Below are positions 63,862-64,000 of a DNA stretch of 64,000 nt, piece by piece. The position numbers and the translations under genes are program-made. Source of the stretch: Streptomyces novaecaesareae (GTDB lineage Bacteria > Actinomycetota > Actinomycetes > Streptomycetales > Streptomycetaceae); assembly GCF_000716875.1 (NCBI RefSeq), contig NZ_JNWQ01000004.1:69712-133711 (forward strand), read 5' to 3'. Numbering within the stretch: the first letter of the stretch is position 1; the number at the start of each line of letters is the position of its first letter. Below the pieces are notes generated by a model. The model was not told where the DNA came from. It did no database searches and was given only the letters and a program-made list of their open reading frames with translations.

Positions 63862-64000
63862 GGCCGAACCCTCCCTGGGCGGGGTGTCCCGGACCCCGTG
63901 CAGGTTCTCTTTCCCGGATTGGGGAGGGTGGAAGCGGCTGAACGGGGGCTTACCGGCGGATGGCGGGCAGGGGGGTGGGGTGGTGGTTGCGGTGGGTGGG

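Overview
This is about 64 kb of very GC-rich chromosome from a streptomycete (Streptomyces or Kitasatospora-like). That call rests on codon use with G or C in nearly every third position, the polarisome pair Scy/FilP, an actinobacterial NucS, SCO5389-type and DUF6230/DUF6114 proteins, and a GlgE-pathway operon. The gene order looks like core chromosome. I see no integrase, prophage, plasmid origin, tRNA, rRNA or CRISPR array.

Layout. 1-1483: the 3' end of a histidine kinase and its LuxR-type response regulator. 1695-7281: a 3-hydroxybutyryl-CoA dehydrogenase, a STAS protein, a large ATPase-like membrane protein with a Pro-rich tail, the mismatch endonuclease NucS and an SCO5389-family protein. 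7363-12228: an LLM-class oxidoreductase, a small CxxC protein, an ABC-2 exporter pair, an alpha/beta hydrolase and a small orphan. 12336-18232: filP and an unusually long scy. 18743-21701: methylmalonyl-CoA epimerase, thiolase and meaB. 21895-26913: a secreted AOC-barrel-like protein, a MarR regulator, three coupled AIM24 genes, a DUF2127 protein and a DUF3817 protein. 27025-30683: two tandem M4 metallopeptidases. 31180-34834: MarR, DUF3817, isobutyryl-CoA mutase large subunit (icmA) and TetR. 35198-39836: a thioredoxin-TPR protein and a DUF6230/DUF6114/secreted Pro-rich cluster. 39925-44832: pyk, ackA and pta. 45011-45693: a VapBC-like module. 45731-63861: glgB, maltokinase, treS and glgE, with divergent glgP, an ABC exporter pair and glgX.

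How the genes work together. Three metabolic blocks stand out. The acyl-CoA block (3HB-CoA dehydrogenase, thiolase, epimerase, MeaB, IcmA) links acetoacetyl/butyryl-CoA with isobutyryl- and methylmalonyl-CoA, which are polyketide and fatty-acid precursors. The Pyk/Pta/AckA block links glycolysis to acetyl-phosphate and acetate. The GlgE block converts trehalose to maltose, maltose 1-phosphate and branched alpha-glucan, with GlgP and GlgX for breakdown.

Most interesting non-gene signals: (i) a ~160-bp MITE-like element with perfect 25-bp inverted ends, in frame inside an ABC exporter gene (60373-60532); (ii) a 129-bp in-frame segment bounded by 14-bp direct repeats in the N-terminus of glgB; (iii) two 18-bp palindromes 21 bp apart overlapping the icmA promoter; (iv) a Rex-like operator before a DUF3817 gene; (v) a conserved ~52-bp block at the same distance upstream of both M4 peptidases; (vi) a vapBC promoter buried in a 23-bp palindrome; (vii) several genes with a -10-like hexamer 6-8 nt before the start codon and no Shine-Dalgarno sequence, suggesting leaderless mRNAs.
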